A DNA stretch of 64,000 bases, taken from Acidimicrobiaceae bacterium (GTDB taxonomy: Bacteria; Actinomycetota; Acidimicrobiia; Acidimicrobiales; RAAP-2). The stretch spans positions 1 to 64,000 of the forward strand of contig DAHUYG010000050.1 in assembly GCA_027315315.1 (NCBI GenBank). Direction: 5' to 3'. Positions within the stretch are counted from its first letter, which is position 1, and each line of letters opens with the position of its first letter. Positions 1 through 9,073 of this stretch are shown in pieces. The notes beneath the pieces are model-generated. The model worked only from the letters and a program-made list of their open reading frames with translations. It ran no database searches and was not told the DNA's origin. Both the position numbers and the translations under genes were made by a program.

Positions 1-402
1 GCGAGCCCCTTGCCCGGATCGGGTTGGGCGAAGACGACGCCAAGCGCCGGTCGACGGTGGCGGCCAGCTCCTTTGATAGATGCCCATCCACATTCCGACG
101 CTTGTGGATGGTGCGGCGCTGCACCTGGGCCTCGGCACCGAAGACGTGCTTGACGCCGGCGGCCAAGGCCTTGCCCCCGTCGAGGACACAGCACACCAGC
201 CTCGACGGACAGCCCCGGGCAACGAGGTCGGCCAACAGCGTGGCGACGACCGTCTTGTTCTCGGTATCGCGAACGCCAGCAGGCCGTCCTTCAGAGCACC
301 GGCCACCTCGGCCAAGGCCACGGTCGCCTCGACCGGCAGATCGGCCACGCGGGCCGCCTCCTCCGCCTCGGCGGCACGCACAACAGCTACCTTCTTCTTC
401 AC
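1..402 (-). pseudogene. IS256-type (mutator) transposase remnant, cut by window edge
   Basis: A GTG at 402 follows an AGGAAGGGG ribosome site and opens an N-terminal stretch (KKKVAVVRAAE..., ...GALKDGLLAFA) that looks like the start of actinobacterial IS256-family transposases. At about 265 this frame ends in meaningless sequence, and the homology resumes in another frame with TENKTVVATLLADLV, VLDGGKALAAGVKHVFG and RRTIHKRRNV, which belong to the middle of the catalytic domain. The roughly 100 residues normally lying between these blocks are absent. I therefore read an internal deletion with a frameshift, so the copy is dead. The rest lies beyond position 1. The family identification rests on recognised motifs. 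Confidence 0.8.
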
Positions 403-781
403 GGTGGTCCCCTTCCTGTCTGGGTTGTCTTGGTGGACGCCCGATCCCTACCAGCTGGCAGGTCTCAGGCGGGGGACCACCGCCTCACTTCAACAACTTC
501 AGGGACATCGCCCACCGGCACGGCGGTCCTGCGAGCACAATTCGGATGTGGTGATGCGCTGCAATTTCGCCTGCTGCGTCAAGGGTTGCGAAACACGAAG
601 TCACGGCGTATGCCAGTCACGCCTTGCGCTGAGGGGCAAAGGCTTTCCCCTGTGATCGATCCCACAACCGGCATTCGGGTGGAGGGTGGACGACAACCCA
701 GCATGGTGCTGGCAGGTACTCAGATATACGCACGTAGCTTGCCGCAGTCGTGGATCCGTCCAGGTCAGCGCTTCAGTCGAG
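403..781. other. Gene-poor stretch between transposase remnant and tRNA
   Basis: I see no credible gene here. The open frames crossing it have no family features and are probably accidental. Composition is visibly less GC-rich than the housekeeping regions. It contains the upstream end of the transposase remnant and the DNA immediately 3' of the tRNA, a common place for inserted elements. I found no clear terminal inverted repeat of an IS256 element. Confidence 0.5.
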
Positions 782-856
782 TCGGGCTGGCCGGATTTGA
801 ACCGGCGACCTCTTGACCCCCAGTCAAGCGCGCTAACCAAGCTGCGCCACAGCCCG
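782..856 (-). tRNA. tRNA-Pro (anticodon GGG)
   Basis: Read on the minus strand, the acceptor stem CGGGCTG pairs with CAGCCCG, with discriminator A at 782. The anticodon arm is CTTGA-CTGGGGG-TCAAG, which places GGG at positions 34-36. The T arm carries the GGTTCAAATCC loop typical of tRNAs. Length is 75 nt and no CCA is encoded. Its 3' end faces the transposase remnant. Confidence 0.95.
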
Positions 857-1319
857 TCGTGATCCAGGGAGTCTACCGCTCCTCGATCACAATCCCGAGT
901 GCCCTGGCGGATGCGCCCACCGTTCTTTGTGATGCACCATCACCAACCGCGATTTGTCACGCGGTTCATCCGGGCCGAAATCGGGTCACCGATTGACAAT
1001 GTCGTAAAGGTTTGCGTCTGAACACGATCCTCCAGATGCTGCGTTGACGCTCGTACAAACGCCCACCTCAAGGAGCCGACGCCCGCAGCGTCACGTTGCA
1101 ATGGCGTGAACTCAATGCAGAGGGGGTCCAACCGCGGGACACGGTCACTTATCATGAAGCTCGGTCGAACCTTGTGCGGCTCTTCCGCACGGCGTCGGCT
1201 TGTCGTCGTTGTGCTGTACGCGATTCAGCAACGAGCGCCCACCCAATCCTGTCTTTTGATGGCACTTGCGCGGGACGAAGTCGTGCACCGAGCGCCCGGG
1301 CGCTGAGCGGGCGAGGGGC
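857..1319. other. Gene-poor stretch, no gene recognised
   Basis: About 460 bases with no gene I can support. Base composition is lower in GC than the neighbouring genes, like the region on the other side of the tRNA. A small perfect hairpin (GTGCGG-CTCTT-CCGCAC, 1174-1190) is present but has no T run, so I do not call it a terminator. Together with the transposase remnant this looks like the edge of an accessory insertion beside the tRNA. Confidence 0.45.
870..875 (-). promoter_or_regulatory. Possible -10 box (TAGACT) for tRNA-Pro
   Basis: TAGACT on the minus strand ends 13 nt before the mature tRNA 5' end, leaving room for a short leader. It fits the TANNNT pattern seen before many genes in this window. 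No good -35 hexamer is visible. Confidence 0.35.
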
Positions 1320-2090
1320 TCAGCGGCTGCCGCCCCCGTCCAGGCGGATCGTGGTGCCGGTGCAGTACGCGGAGGCGTCCGACGCCAGGTAGAGCGCGCT
1401 GCCAACGATGTCCTCGGGCTCGCCGATGCGCCCGAGCGGCATGCGCTGCCGCGCGCTCTCCTCGATCGCCGCGATGTCACCCCAGGCCTTCGAGATGTCA
1501 GTCCGGAAGGGGCCGCAGCGGATCGTGTTGACCCGCACCTTGGGCCCGAAGGCCCGCATGCAGCCGAGGGTGAGCGCCTCGAGCCCCGCCTTCGCCGCGC
1601 CGTAGGGCAGGGCGTTGGGGGTGGGCGTCGCCGCCTCCACCGAGGACACGTTGATGATCGAGCCGCCGCTCCCGGCCGCCATCCTGGTTCCGAAGAGCGC
1701 GCTCAGCCGGAACGGGCCCCGCAGGTTGGTCGCGAGCACCTTGTCCCACAGCTCCTCGGTGACCGCCTCGAGGGAGGGGTAGAGCGGCGACATCCCGGCG
1801 TTGTTAACGAGCACGTGCACCTCGCCGAAGCGCTCGTAGGCGGCGGCGGCCAGCGCGTCGCAGTCCTCCCAGCGGCTGACGTTGGCCGCGACCGCCAGGG
1901 CCTCGGTCCCGTGGCGCTCGCGCAGCTCGCGGGCGAGCTCCTCGCAGGCGCCGAGCTTGCGGCTGGCGATCACCACTGCGGCGCCCTCGGCGGCGAACCC
2001 GGCCACCATGGCCCGCCCGAGCCCCCGGCTCCCGCCGGTCACGACGGCCACCCTTCCTGCGAGCACCCCGTCGCGCCCGGGCGCGCTCAC
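1320..2090 (-). CDS. SDR-family NAD(P)-dependent oxidoreductase
   Basis: A 256-aa classical short-chain dehydrogenase/reductase. The N-terminal Rossmann fold shows [11 protein letters not shown] (TGxxxGxG), then NNAG, the catalytic Ser in NVSSVEA, and the YGAAK (YxxxK) catalytic pair. The C-terminal LDGGGSR resembles the 3-oxoacyl-ACP reductase/glucose dehydrogenase-like branch. The substrate cannot be told from sequence. I place the start at GTG 2090, whose GTGA overlaps the stop of the upstream amidase gene. A start ten codons further up is possible in frame but would run deeper into the amidase gene. The two genes probably form a translationally coupled pair. Confidence 0.85.
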   Translation of the reverse strand: MSAPGRDGVLAGRVAVVTGGSRGLGRAMVAGFAAEGAAVVIASRKLGACEELARELRERHGTEALAVAANVSRWEDCDALAAAAYERFGEVHVLVNNAGMSPLYPSLEAVTEELWDKVLATNLRGPFRLSALFGTRMAAGSGGSIINVSSVEAATPTPNALPYGAAKAGLEALTLGCMRAFGPKVRVNTIRCGPFRTDISKAWGDIAAIEESARQRMPLGRIGEPEDIVGSALYLASDASAYCTGTTIRLDGGGSR

Positions 2091-3511
2091 GCGGCGACCC
2101 TCGGCCGGCGCCCGGCCCACGGCCGGGCCTCTTCAAGCTCGGCGGCCAGGGCGATGAGGGTCTCCTCGTCGCCGTAGCGACCGACAGCCTGGACCCCGAT
2201 CGGCAGCCCATCCTCGTTCCAGTGCAACGGGAGCGAGACGGCCGACTGTCCGGTCACGTTGAACGCCGGGGTGAAGGGCACGAAGGCGGCGGCTCGCAGC
2301 AGCCCGGCGAGGGGGTCCCCGGGGGGCGAGTCGAAGGTCCCGAGGGGCACCGGCGGCTCGGCCAGGGTCGGGGTGAGGACGACGTCAAGGTCCTCGAACA
2401 CCGCGGCGATCGTGCGCGTGGCCCGCTGGAGCTCCTGGAGCGCCTTCAGGTACTGCCCGGCGTCGATCGTGCGTCCGAGCTCGCAGATCGCCCAGGTGAG
2501 CGGCTCGACGTCCGCCTCGGTGGCCCGCCGCCCGACCCGCGTCTCCCAGTCGGCGAGCGTGAAGGCATTGCCCCCCGCCCACAGCGTGGTGAAGTGCCCG
2601 ATGAAGGCGTCCCCGTCCACGCTGAGCACGGCCTGCTCGACGCGATGCCCGAGGGCCTCGCAGAGCTCGGCCGCGCCCCGCACGGCCTGCACGCAGTCGT
2701 CGTGGACCGGCGCGTCGATGGGGGCCTCGGTGACGAGCCCGATGCGCAGCCGACGCCGGTCAGTGGTCGCTGCGAGGAACGACGGCCCCCGGGGCGCCGG
2801 CGCGTAGTAGGGCTCGCCCGGGACGCGGGCCGACACCGCGTCGAGCATCGCCGCGCTGTCGCGCACCGAGCGGCTCACCACGTGCTCACAGACGAGGCCG
2901 CTGAAGACGTCCCCGTAGGCGGGGGCGAGCGACACCCGGCCGCGGGTCGGCTTCAGGCCGACCAGCCCGCAACACGAGGCGGGGATGCGAATGGACCCCC
3001 CGCCGTCGTTGGCGTGCGCGACCGGGACGATCCCGGCGGCCACTGCCGCGGCCGATCCCCCAGAGGACCCTCCGGTCGTGCGGGTCGGGTCCCAGGGGTT
3101 CTTCGTGGCCCCGAACCGCCGGGGCTCGGTGGTCGGCAGGATCCCGAACTCGGGCGTGTTGGTCTTGCCGCAGATGATGAGGCCCGCCTCCTTGAAGCGG
3201 GTGGTGAGGAGCTGGTCGCTCCTCGACACGTAGTCGCCGGCGAGGTCGGACCCCTCGCAGAACGGCGTGCCCTCGAGCTCGGCCGCGAAGTCCTTCAAGA
3301 GGAACGGGACCCCCCGGAACGGGCCATCGGGGAGCGCCTTGGCCGCCGTCGCCCTCGCCAGGTCGTAGAGCGGATGGATCACCGCGTTGAGCTCGGGGTT
3401 CAACCGCTCGATCCGCTCGATCGCTCCCTCGACCAGCTCGAGCGGCCGCACCTCGCCCCTGGCCACGAGGGCAGCCTGGTCGGTGGCGTCCAGCCACCAG
3501 ATGTCGGTCAT
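2087..3511 (-). CDS. Amidase-signature family hydrolase
   Basis: A 474-aa amidase-signature enzyme hydrolysing a C-N amide bond by a Ser-cisSer-Lys triad. The catalytic Lys is in [13 protein letters not shown]. The Gly/Ser-rich signature [16 protein letters not shown] carries the cis-Ser, and the nucleophile region is [20 protein letters not shown]. Length and motifs are complete. The substrate is unknown; GatA is unlikely because no gatB or gatC lies nearby. The ATG at 3511 precedes [19 protein letters not shown] box lies only 5 nt upstream, consistent with a leaderless mRNA. The downstream SDR overlaps by four bases, suggesting a shared catabolic step. Confidence 0.88.
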   Translation of the reverse strand: MTDIWWLDATDQAALVARGEVRPLELVEGAIERIERLNPELNAVIHPLYDLARATAAKALPDGPFRGVPFLLKDFAAELEGTPFCEGSDLAGDYVSRSDQLLTTRFKEAGLIICGKTNTPEFGILPTTEPRRFGATKNPWDPTRTTGGSSGGSAAAVAAGIVPVAHANDGGGSIRIPASCCGLVGLKPTRGRVSLAPAYGDVFSGLVCEHVVSRSVRDSAAMLDAVSARVPGEPYYAPAPRGPSFLAATTDRRRLRIGLVTEAPIDAPVHDDCVQAVRGAAELCEALGHRVEQAVLSVDGDAFIGHFTTLWAGGNAFTLADWETRVGRRATEADVEPLTWAICELGRTIDAGQYLKALQELQRATRTIAAVFEDLDVVLTPTLAEPPVPLGTFDSPPGDPLAGLLRAAAFVPFTPAFNVTGQSAVSLPLHWNEDGLPIGVQAVGRYGDEETLIALAAELEEARPWAGRRPRVAA

Positions 3512-3516
3512 GTCGC

Positions 3517-3522
3517 ACCGTA
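3517..3522 (-). promoter_or_regulatory. Candidate leaderless -10 (TACGGT) of amidase gene
   Basis: TACGGT is separated from the ATG by 5 nt. There is no Shine-Dalgarno sequence between them. Confidence 0.35.
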
Positions 3523-3549
3523 CCGTGGCCGGCGACCTCGGGCGGGCCC

Positions 3550-3753
3550 TCAGGCGTGGTGGATGATCCAGGTGATCCCCTGGTACCCGCGGTAGCCGAG
3601 GTAGACGACGAAGGCGACGAGCATCGCCTTGAACGACCACGGCACGTGGCGGTGCTCGGCCTCGGTCAACACGGTCCCGCACCTCGGGCACCCGCCCTGC
3701 TCGTTGAGCTCCTCGTCCTCGACGAGGCGGTCGCACTGCTCGCACCAGGCCAC
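3550..3753 (-). CDS. Small zinc-ribbon membrane protein
   Basis: A 67-aa protein. Two Cys pairs, CEQC near residue 4 and CPRC near residue 22, form a probable zinc ribbon. One hydrophobic segment follows (about residues 40-60, [22 protein letters not shown]) and the protein ends in HHA. It would be a single-pass membrane protein with a cytoplasmic or surface Zn finger. The GTG start at 3753 directly abuts the stop of der, so it is very likely co-transcribed with der. Function unknown. Confidence 0.65.
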   Translation of the reverse strand: MAWCEQCDRLVEDEELNEQGGCPRCGTVLTEAEHRHVPWSFKAMLVAFVVYLGYRGYQGITWIIHHA

Positions 3754-5106
3754 TCAGCGGCCCCCGATGCGCACCCGGAGCTTGAGCGGGGTTGGGCCGA
3801 GCTCGAAGCGCTCGCGCAGTTGGTGTTCCACATAGCGCAGGTAGTCGGCGGGCATGCGAGCGGTCGCGAAGAGCGTGACGGTGGGCGGGTCGATCGCCCC
3901 CTGCACTCCGTAGCGGATGCGAGCGCCTGGGGCCGGATGCTTCGCCTGCAGGTCGCGCAGGGCGCGGTTGAGCGCGCCGGTGGGGATCCTCGTGTGGTAG
4001 GCCTCGACGGCCTCCCGCACCGCCGGGAGCACCTTGTGCACGTTGCGGCCGGTCTTGGCCGAGATCCGGATGACCGGGGCCGACCCCAAGAAGGCCAACC
4101 GGTCGCCGACGCCGGCGAGCACGTCCTCGCGCTCCTCGGGGGCGACGAGGTCCCACTTGTTCAGCACGACGACCGAGGGGCACCCCGCAACCCCGATGCG
4201 CTCGGCCAGCCGCTGGTCCTGGTGGGTCGCCCCCACCGTGGCGTCGATCACGAGCAGCGCGATGTCGGCACCGTCGAGCGCGTCGAGCGCCCGGAGCACC
4301 GCGTGGTGTTCGGTCCCAAAGTCGGTGCGCGAGGGCCGGCGCATCCCGGCCGTGTCGACGAAGCAGAATGCCCCCTCCTCGGTCTCGATGACCGTGTCGA
4401 CGGCGTCCCGGGTCGTACCGGGCATGTCGTGGACGATGGAACGCTCCTCGCCGACCAGGCGGTTGAAGAGGGTCGACTTGCCGGCGTTCGGACGTCCGAC
4501 GAGCGCGACCCGGGGCACGTCGGGGTCGCGCCCGACGCGCTCGTCGTCGGGGTCGGCGACGTCACCCTCGGGGAGCAGCGCCACGACGGCGTCGAGCAGG
4601 TCGCCGGTCCCCCGACCGTGGAGCGCGCTCACCATCCACGGATCGCCCAGCCCGAGTGAGACGAGCTCCCACGCCGCGCCCTCGCGGTTGGTGTCGTCGA
4701 CCTTGTTGGCGACGAGGAGGATCGGGACCCCGACCCGCTTCATCAGCCGGGCGGTCTCCACGTCCTCCTCGGTCGGCCCGACGGTCGCGTCGGTGACCAT
4801 GAGGACGACGTCGGCCGCCCCGAGGGCGCGCTCGGACTGGCGGGAGACCTTGGTCGTGAGCTCGTCTCCGCGGCCGAGCCATCCCCCCGTGTCGACGAGG
4901 TCGAAGCGGCGCCCGTTCCACTCGGCCTCGAGGGCCTTGTAGTCCCGGGTGACCCCCGGTTCGCTCTCTACGACCGCGGCGCGGCGGCCCACGATCCGGT
5001 TGACGAGGGTGGACTTGCCGACGTTGGGCCGCCCCGCCACGACGACCACCGGGCGGGCGCTCGGGCGCTCGGGCGGCACCCGGCTCGGCGCGCTCGTCTC
5101 GGTCAC
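3754..5106 (-). CDS. der: Ribosome-biogenesis GTPase Der (EngA)
   Basis: A 450-aa double Era-like GTPase needed for 50S subunit maturation. The first G domain has GRPNVGKST (P-loop), DTGG and NKVD. The second has [13 protein letters not shown] and NKWD. A KH-like C-terminal domain ends in [10 protein letters not shown]. Length is normal. An open frame continues far upstream on this strand, but family start position and the GTGA overlap with the stop of the DUF512 gene place the start at GTG 5106. It follows the DUF512 gene in the same operon. Confidence 0.96.
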   Translation of the reverse strand: MTETSAPSRVPPERPSARPVVVVAGRPNVGKSTLVNRIVGRRAAVVESEPGVTRDYKALEAEWNGRRFDLVDTGGWLGRGDELTTKVSRQSERALGAADVVLMVTDATVGPTEEDVETARLMKRVGVPILLVANKVDDTNREGAAWELVSLGLGDPWMVSALHGRGTGDLLDAVVALLPEGDVADPDDERVGRDPDVPRVALVGRPNAGKSTLFNRLVGEERSIVHDMPGTTRDAVDTVIETEEGAFCFVDTAGMRRPSRTDFGTEHHAVLRALDALDGADIALLVIDATVGATHQDQRLAERIGVAGCPSVVVLNKWDLVAPEEREDVLAGVGDRLAFLGSAPVIRISAKTGRNVHKVLPAVREAVEAYHTRIPTGALNRALRDLQAKHPAPGARIRYGVQGAIDPPTVTLFATARMPADYLRYVEHQLRERFELGPTPLKLRVRIGGR

Positions 5107-6461
5107 GACGTCCCCTCGATGGCCCGGCGCAGGGAGCGGCCGTCGGTCGCGACGACCTCGACCGGGCGAGGGAGGTCGCTCTGGGTCCCCCCGTCGAGGA
5201 AGGTCCCCTTGGACAGGCACGCGTCGGGCAGCAGGTAGCGGTGGCCCTCGGGCTCCCCGGCCAGCACCCGGGCGACGTCGCTCGCCGTGAGCAGGCCGGC
5301 CACGCCGATGGTGCCCCCGAAGTAGTGGTTCTCGACTGGCACCACGCGCACCGCGTCGCCCAGCTCGCCGAGCAGCGGCCCGAGCACCTCGGCTCCGAAG
5401 GTCCCGGTCAGCACGGCGACCGGCGCGCCGGGGGTTCGAGGCGCCGTGGGCTCGGCCCGGGGCGAGCGGTAGCCGGCCGGGGGGGCGCCGTCGACCCAGG
5501 CGAAGAACCCCGGCCGGACCCCGTGGGCGGCCCCGGCGTCCCCGCCGAACGCCGCCTCGAAGGCCCGGACCATGCCGATCCCGTTCTCGTGCTGGGGGTA
5601 GCCCTCGTATGCCTCGGCCTCGGGGAAGGGCCGCCCGGCCATCAGGTAGTACTCGTCGGAGGCGAAGACGAGGCGCCGCCCGAGGAGCGAGGCGCACAGG
5701 TCCTGGTGTCGGTGGATCGTGTCGAGCACCCGGGCCGCCTCGGCCGAGCTGTGGGGCCGCATGTCGGGTTCCTTGGAGAACCGGCTGAGCCCGAGCGGGA
5801 CCACGCCGACCGAGGCGAGCTCGGGGTACTCGTCGACGATGCCGACCATGGTGTCCTCGAGGACCGCCCCGTCGTTCACCCCCGGGCACACGACGACCTG
5901 CCCGTGGACCTCGATGCCGGCATCGAGTAGCACCCGCAGCCACCGCAGGCTGGTCGCGCCGCGCGGGTTGCGCAGCATGGCGGCGCGCACGTCGGGGTCG
6001 GTGGCGTGGATCGACACGAACAGGGGTCCGAGACGCTCGGTGATGACCCGCTCGGCGTCGAGCTCGGTGAAGCGGGTGAGGGTGGTGAAGTTCCCGTAGA
6101 GGAACGAGAGACGGTAGTCGTCGTCCTTCAGGTACAGGCTCCTGCGCATCCCCTTGGGGAGCTGGTAGATGAAGCAGAAGGCGCAGTGGTTGTCGCAGGT
6201 CCGGACCCGGTCGAAGACCGCCGCCGACACCTCGATGCCGAGGGGCTGGCCGGCGTCCTTGACCACGCGCAGCCGCCGGTCGACGGCGCTCCCGGGGCGC
6301 CGGACGACCACCTCGACGCGTGCCGCGTCGACCAGCTGCCGGTACTCGATCACGTCGCGGGGCTGCGCACCGTTCAAGGAGAGGAGCTCGTCGCCCACCT
6401 CGAGGCCGGCCGCAGCCGCCGGTGAGCCCTCCAGGAGGGCCGTGACCTTGGGGGCCGACAT
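5103..6461 (-). CDS. DUF512 / PDZ radical SAM protein
   Basis: A 452-aa protein with an N-terminal PDZ-like segment (about 1-75). A radical SAM site follows with CxxxCxxC at Cys89, Cys93 and Cys96 (CDNHCAFC), and the rest is the DUF512 region, including the SIHATDP and VVCPGVND motifs. The family is widespread beside der in Gram-positive bacteria, but its reaction is unknown; it should bind a 4Fe-4S cluster and cleave SAM. The ATG at 6461 sits 4 nt from a perfect inverted repeat shared with divergent ispH. It overlaps der by four bases. Confidence 0.92.
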   Translation of the reverse strand: MSAPKVTALLEGSPAAAAGLEVGDELLSLNGAQPRDVIEYRQLVDAARVEVVVRRPGSAVDRRLRVVKDAGQPLGIEVSAAVFDRVRTCDNHCAFCFIYQLPKGMRRSLYLKDDDYRLSFLYGNFTTLTRFTELDAERVITERLGPLFVSIHATDPDVRAAMLRNPRGATSLRWLRVLLDAGIEVHGQVVVCPGVNDGAVLEDTMVGIVDEYPELASVGVVPLGLSRFSKEPDMRPHSSAEAARVLDTIHRHQDLCASLLGRRLVFASDEYYLMAGRPFPEAEAYEGYPQHENGIGMVRAFEAAFGGDAGAAHGVRPGFFAWVDGAPPAGYRSPRAEPTAPRTPGAPVAVLTGTFGAEVLGPLLGELGDAVRVVPVENHYFGGTIGVAGLLTASDVARVLAGEPEGHRYLLPDACLSKGTFLDGGTQSDLPRPVEVVATDGRSLRRAIEGTS

Positions 6462-6467
6462 AAGCCC

Positions 6468-6473
6468 AGGCTA
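6468..6473 (-). promoter_or_regulatory. Leaderless -10 (TAGCCT) of DUF512-der operon
   Basis: TAGCCT, then six bases, then the ATG at 6461. No Shine-Dalgarno sequence can fit. It lies inside the inverted repeat shared with ispH. Confidence 0.6.
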
Positions 6474-6537
6474 CCGGGGTGGGGCACCTGGCCCATCGAC
6501 GCCCCGGGCCACTTGTCGGGCCAAGAGGGGGCCCCGG

Positions 6538-6543
6538 TAGCCT
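6538..6543 (+). promoter_or_regulatory. Leaderless -10 (TAGCCT) of ispH
   Basis: TAGCCT, then GGATCC, then the GTG start at 6550. It is a mirror image of the DUF512 promoter. A weak TTGTCG at 6513-6518 could serve as -35, with a long 19-nt spacer. Confidence 0.6.
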
Positions 6544-6549
6544 GGATCC

Positions 6550-7596
6550 GTGGGTGTGGACAAGGTGCTGCTCGCCGAGCCCCGGGGGTTCTGCGCCGGG
6601 GTGGAGAAGGCGATCAAGGCGCTGGCCTGGATGGTCCGCGTCTTTGACCCGCCCGTGTACTGCTACCACGAGATCGTCCACAACCAGCTGGTGGTCGAGG
6701 AATTCCGCAATCTGGGCGTCGTCTTCGTCGACGACGTGGCCGAGGTGCCGGCCGGCGCCCCGCTCATGCTGAGCGCGCACGGCACCGCCCCCTCGGTCGT
6801 CGAGGAGGCCCGGGGCAGGGCCCGGGTCGTGGTCGACGCGGTGTGCCCGCTCGTGACCAAGGTCCACCACGAGCTGAAGATGCGCTCGAAGAAGGGCTAC
6901 CAAGTCCTCTACGTGGGCCACGCCGGCCACGAGGAGGCGGTCGGGACGATGGCGGTCGCCCCCGAGGCCGTGCACCTGATCGAGCACGAGTCGGACCTCG
7001 AGGCGCTCGGCGGGATCGACCCCGACACCCCGGTCGCCCTGCTCGCCCAGACCACGCTCAGCCACGACGAGTGGCGCGACCTCATGACCGCCGCCCTCGA
7101 GCGCTTCCCGGGCCTCTGGCTGCCGGGGCGAAGCGACCTGTGCTTCGCCACCACCAACCGGCAGGCCGCCCTGCGCGAGATCGCCGCCCGGGTCGACGCG
7201 GTGGTGGTCATCGGCTCGCCCAACTCCTCCAACACGGTCGCGCTGGAGAAGGTGGCCACCGCCTCGGGCTGCCCGAGGGTGATCCGGGTGGACGGGCCGG
7301 ACGAGGTCCCCCCCGACCTGAGCGGCACCGTCGGGGTCACCGCCGGCGCGTCGGCCCCCGAGCAGCTGGTCGAGGCGGTCATCGAGGCGCTCGCCCCGAG
7401 CGGGGGCGTGGAGGTCGTGCACGTCACCACCGAGGACGAGTACTTCCCGCCGCCGCCCGAGCTGCGCGAGCTGCTCCGGGCGCTCGCCACGACGGTCGGC
7501 CTGCTGACGGGCCGGCCCGCCCCCGGGGAGGCCGACCCCTCGGCGGGTGATCGGAGCGTATCGGCCGCCGACGTGCTCGAGGCCCTGGTCCCCTGA
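6550..7596 (+). CDS. ispH: 4-hydroxy-3-methylbut-2-enyl diphosphate reductase
   Basis: A 348-aa last enzyme of the MEP isoprenoid pathway, reducing HMBPP to IPP and DMAPP with a 4Fe-4S cluster. The cluster ligands are Cys15 (GFCAGV), Cys99 (VCPLVTK) and Cys198 (DLCFATTNRQ). The active-site histidines are in HEIVHN and SAHGTAP. The SPNSSNT motif contacts the diphosphate. Length is usual apart from a slightly long tail. The GTG start at 6550 is chosen because it aligns with the family and follows a TAGCCT box. The gene stands alone, divergent from the DUF512-der operon. Confidence 0.96.
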   Translation: MGVDKVLLAEPRGFCAGVEKAIKALAWMVRVFDPPVYCYHEIVHNQLVVEEFRNLGVVFVDDVAEVPAGAPLMLSAHGTAPSVVEEARGRARVVVDAVCPLVTKVHHELKMRSKKGYQVLYVGHAGHEEAVGTMAVAPEAVHLIEHESDLEALGGIDPDTPVALLAQTTLSHDEWRDLMTAALERFPGLWLPGRSDLCFATTNRQAALREIAARVDAVVVIGSPNSSNTVALEKVATASGCPRVIRVDGPDEVPPDLSGTVGVTAGASAPEQLVEAVIEALAPSGGVEVVHVTTEDEYFPPPPELRELLRALATTVGLLTGRPAPGEADPSAGDRSVSAADVLEALVP

Positions 7597-7651
7597 GGGA
7601 GTCGACCGCCGCTGGGCGGGGTGGGAGAATGACCAACCGGGAGGCACAACC

Positions 7652-8224
7652 ATGACCAGCATCGACGCCATCACCGACGAGCGGACCTTCACCCGCATGG
7701 ACGAGTCGACGGCCGAGCAGTGGCAGACGATCGCGACCGAGACGGCGGCCAACCAGCCGAGGGTGGCCGAGCGGGTCCTCGCCCTCTTGCGCTCGCTCGG
7801 CGAGATCACCGTCGGGTTCGCGGTCGACCAGCTGACCCACTCGCTCCAGACCGCCACGCGCGCCGAGGAGGCCGGCGCCGACACCGAAATGGTCGTCGCG
7901 AGCCTCTGCCACGACATCGGCAAGGCGGTCTCGGTGGCCAACCACCCGAAGATCGCGGCCGAGATGCTGCGGCCCTACGTGTCCGAGCCCGTCTACCGCG
8001 TGATCCAGGTGCACCAGGACTTCCAGGGGCGCCACTACTACGAGTACTTCAAGCTCGACCCCGAGGCGCGCGCCCAGTACCGGGGGGAGCCCTGGTACGA
8101 GCTGGCCGAGCGATTCGCGGACGACTGGGACCAGACGAGCTTCGACCCCGACTACCCGACCCAGCCGCTCGAGCACTTCGAGCCGATGGTCCGGGAGGTC
8201 TTCTCCCGGGCCCGCTCGATCTAG
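7652..8224 (+). CDS. PhnZ-like HD-domain protein
   Basis: A 190-aa HD-superfamily protein. Metal-ligand candidates are His63 (DQLTHSLQTA), His87-Asp88 (CHDIG), His98 (NHPK) and His121 (VHQDF), the pattern of the PhnZ/TmpB mixed-valent di-iron oxygenases and related HD phosphohydrolases. The tyrosine and glutamate that, as I recall, precede the first His in PhnZ and touch the phosphonate substrate are here Thr and Phe (TVGFAVDQL), so a phosphonate role is doubtful. No phn genes are nearby. The ATG at 7652 has a GGGAGG ribosome site, and the GT2 gene follows 15 bases downstream. The reaction is unknown. Confidence 0.75.
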   Translation: MTSIDAITDERTFTRMDESTAEQWQTIATETAANQPRVAERVLALLRSLGEITVGFAVDQLTHSLQTATRAEEAGADTEMVVASLCHDIGKAVSVANHPKIAAEMLRPYVSEPVYRVIQVHQDFQGRHYYEYFKLDPEARAQYRGEPWYELAERFADDWDQTSFDPDYPTQPLEHFEPMVREVFSRARSI

Positions 8225-8239
8225 GCGGTCCGCGGCGCC

Positions 8240-9073
8240 GTGGCCCGCATGCTCGACCGCGAGCAACGACGCGTCGCTGCGCTCGAGCGCTTCGCGATCG
8301 AAGAGGCGCGGCGCGACTATCACGACCGCTACCCGGCGGCCAAGCTGTCGCCCGTCGTCGCCCTCATCTGCGCGTACGAGGAGGCCGACAACATCGGCGA
8401 CGTGCTGAAGGCCGTCCCCGACGTGGCGTGCGGCCTCCCGGTGAGCCCCCTCGTGGTGGTCGACGGCGGCACGGACGCCACTGCGGACGTCTCGCTCCGG
8501 GCCGGCGCGATGACCTGCATCTTGCCCACCAACCTGGGCCACGGGGTCGCCCTCCAGGTCGGCTACCGGCTCTGCGTCGAGGGCGGCGCCCGCTACGTGG
8601 TCACCCTCGACGCCGACGGCCAGAACGACCCGGCCGAGCTCGAGACGATGCTCGAGCCGCTTGTCAACGACCAGACCGACTTCGTCGTGGCCTCGCGCCG
8701 GCTGGGCGTGGACGAGACGAGCGACGAGGTGCGCCGGGCCGGCGTGGTGGTGTTCGCGTGGCTGATGAACCGGCTGACCGGTTCGAGGCTCACCGACACC
8801 TCCAACGGCTACCGCGCCCTCAAGGCCGAGCTGCTGGCCGACGTCGTCGACCGGCTCCAGCAGCGCCAGTACCAGACGGCCGAGCTTCTCATCACGGCCA
8901 TCTCGAGGGGGTGGCGGGTGAGCGAGCGCCCGACGGTGTGGCGGCCGCGCGCCTCGGGCAGCTCCAAGAAGGGCTCGAACCTGTTCTTCGGCTTGCGCTA
9001 CGCGGGGGTGGTGCTTCGCACCTGGCTGCGCGAGCGCGGCGAGCGGGTCCCTCAGCGGGCCGCTTCGTCGTAG
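8240..9073 (+). CDS. Family 2 glycosyltransferase, polyprenyl-phosphate sugar synthase-like
   Basis: A 277-aa GT-A fold enzyme. VVALICAYEEADNIGDVL opens the nucleotide-binding fold, and TLDADGQNDP is the DxD-type metal site with the DGQ signature of DPM1/GtrB/UDP-glucose dolichyl-phosphate synthase relatives. No C-terminal TM pair is visible, so it resembles soluble dolichyl-phosphate mannose synthase type enzymes. It likely moves a sugar from a nucleotide onto polyprenyl phosphate. The GTG at 8240 is used; ATG 8249 is an alternative. Its 3' end overlaps that of convergent plsC by 22 bases. Confidence 0.82.
   Translation: MARMLDREQRRVAALERFAIEEARRDYHDRYPAAKLSPVVALICAYEEADNIGDVLKAVPDVACGLPVSPLVVVDGGTDATADVSLRAGAMTCILPTNLGHGVALQVGYRLCVEGGARYVVTLDADGQNDPAELETMLEPLVNDQTDFVVASRRLGVDETSDEVRRAGVVVFAWLMNRLTGSRLTDTSNGYRALKAELLADVVDRLQQRQYQTAELLITAISRGWRVSERPTVWRPRASGSSKKGSNLFFGLRYAGVVLRTWLRERGERVPQRAASS

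Larger units (their letters stand above)
6466..6545. repeat. Perfect 14-bp inverted repeat forming twin divergent -10 regions
   Basis: CCAGGCTACCGGGG at 6466-6479 is the exact reverse complement of CCCCGGTAGCCTGG at 6532-6545. Each arm lies exactly 4 nt from a start codon (ATG 6461 on minus, GTG 6550 on plus), so the divergent region is symmetric. Each arm holds TAGCCT 6 nt before its start. Confidence 0.85.

Noticed and set aside
24-816. Three overlapping + strand ORFs before the tRNA
   Set aside because: They are antisense to the transposase remnant or low-information and one runs into the tRNA.
1174-1190. Hairpin as a transcription terminator
   Set aside because: Perfect stem but no T run and no gene end beside it.
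5107-7941. Upstream extension of the der reading frame to about 1395 codons
   Set aside because: The extension runs through the DUF512 and ispH genes in the wrong frame. Family length and GTGA overlap set the start at 5106.
7652-8224. Organophosphonate oxygenase assignment
   Set aside because: Key substrate residues differ and no phosphonate genes are near.
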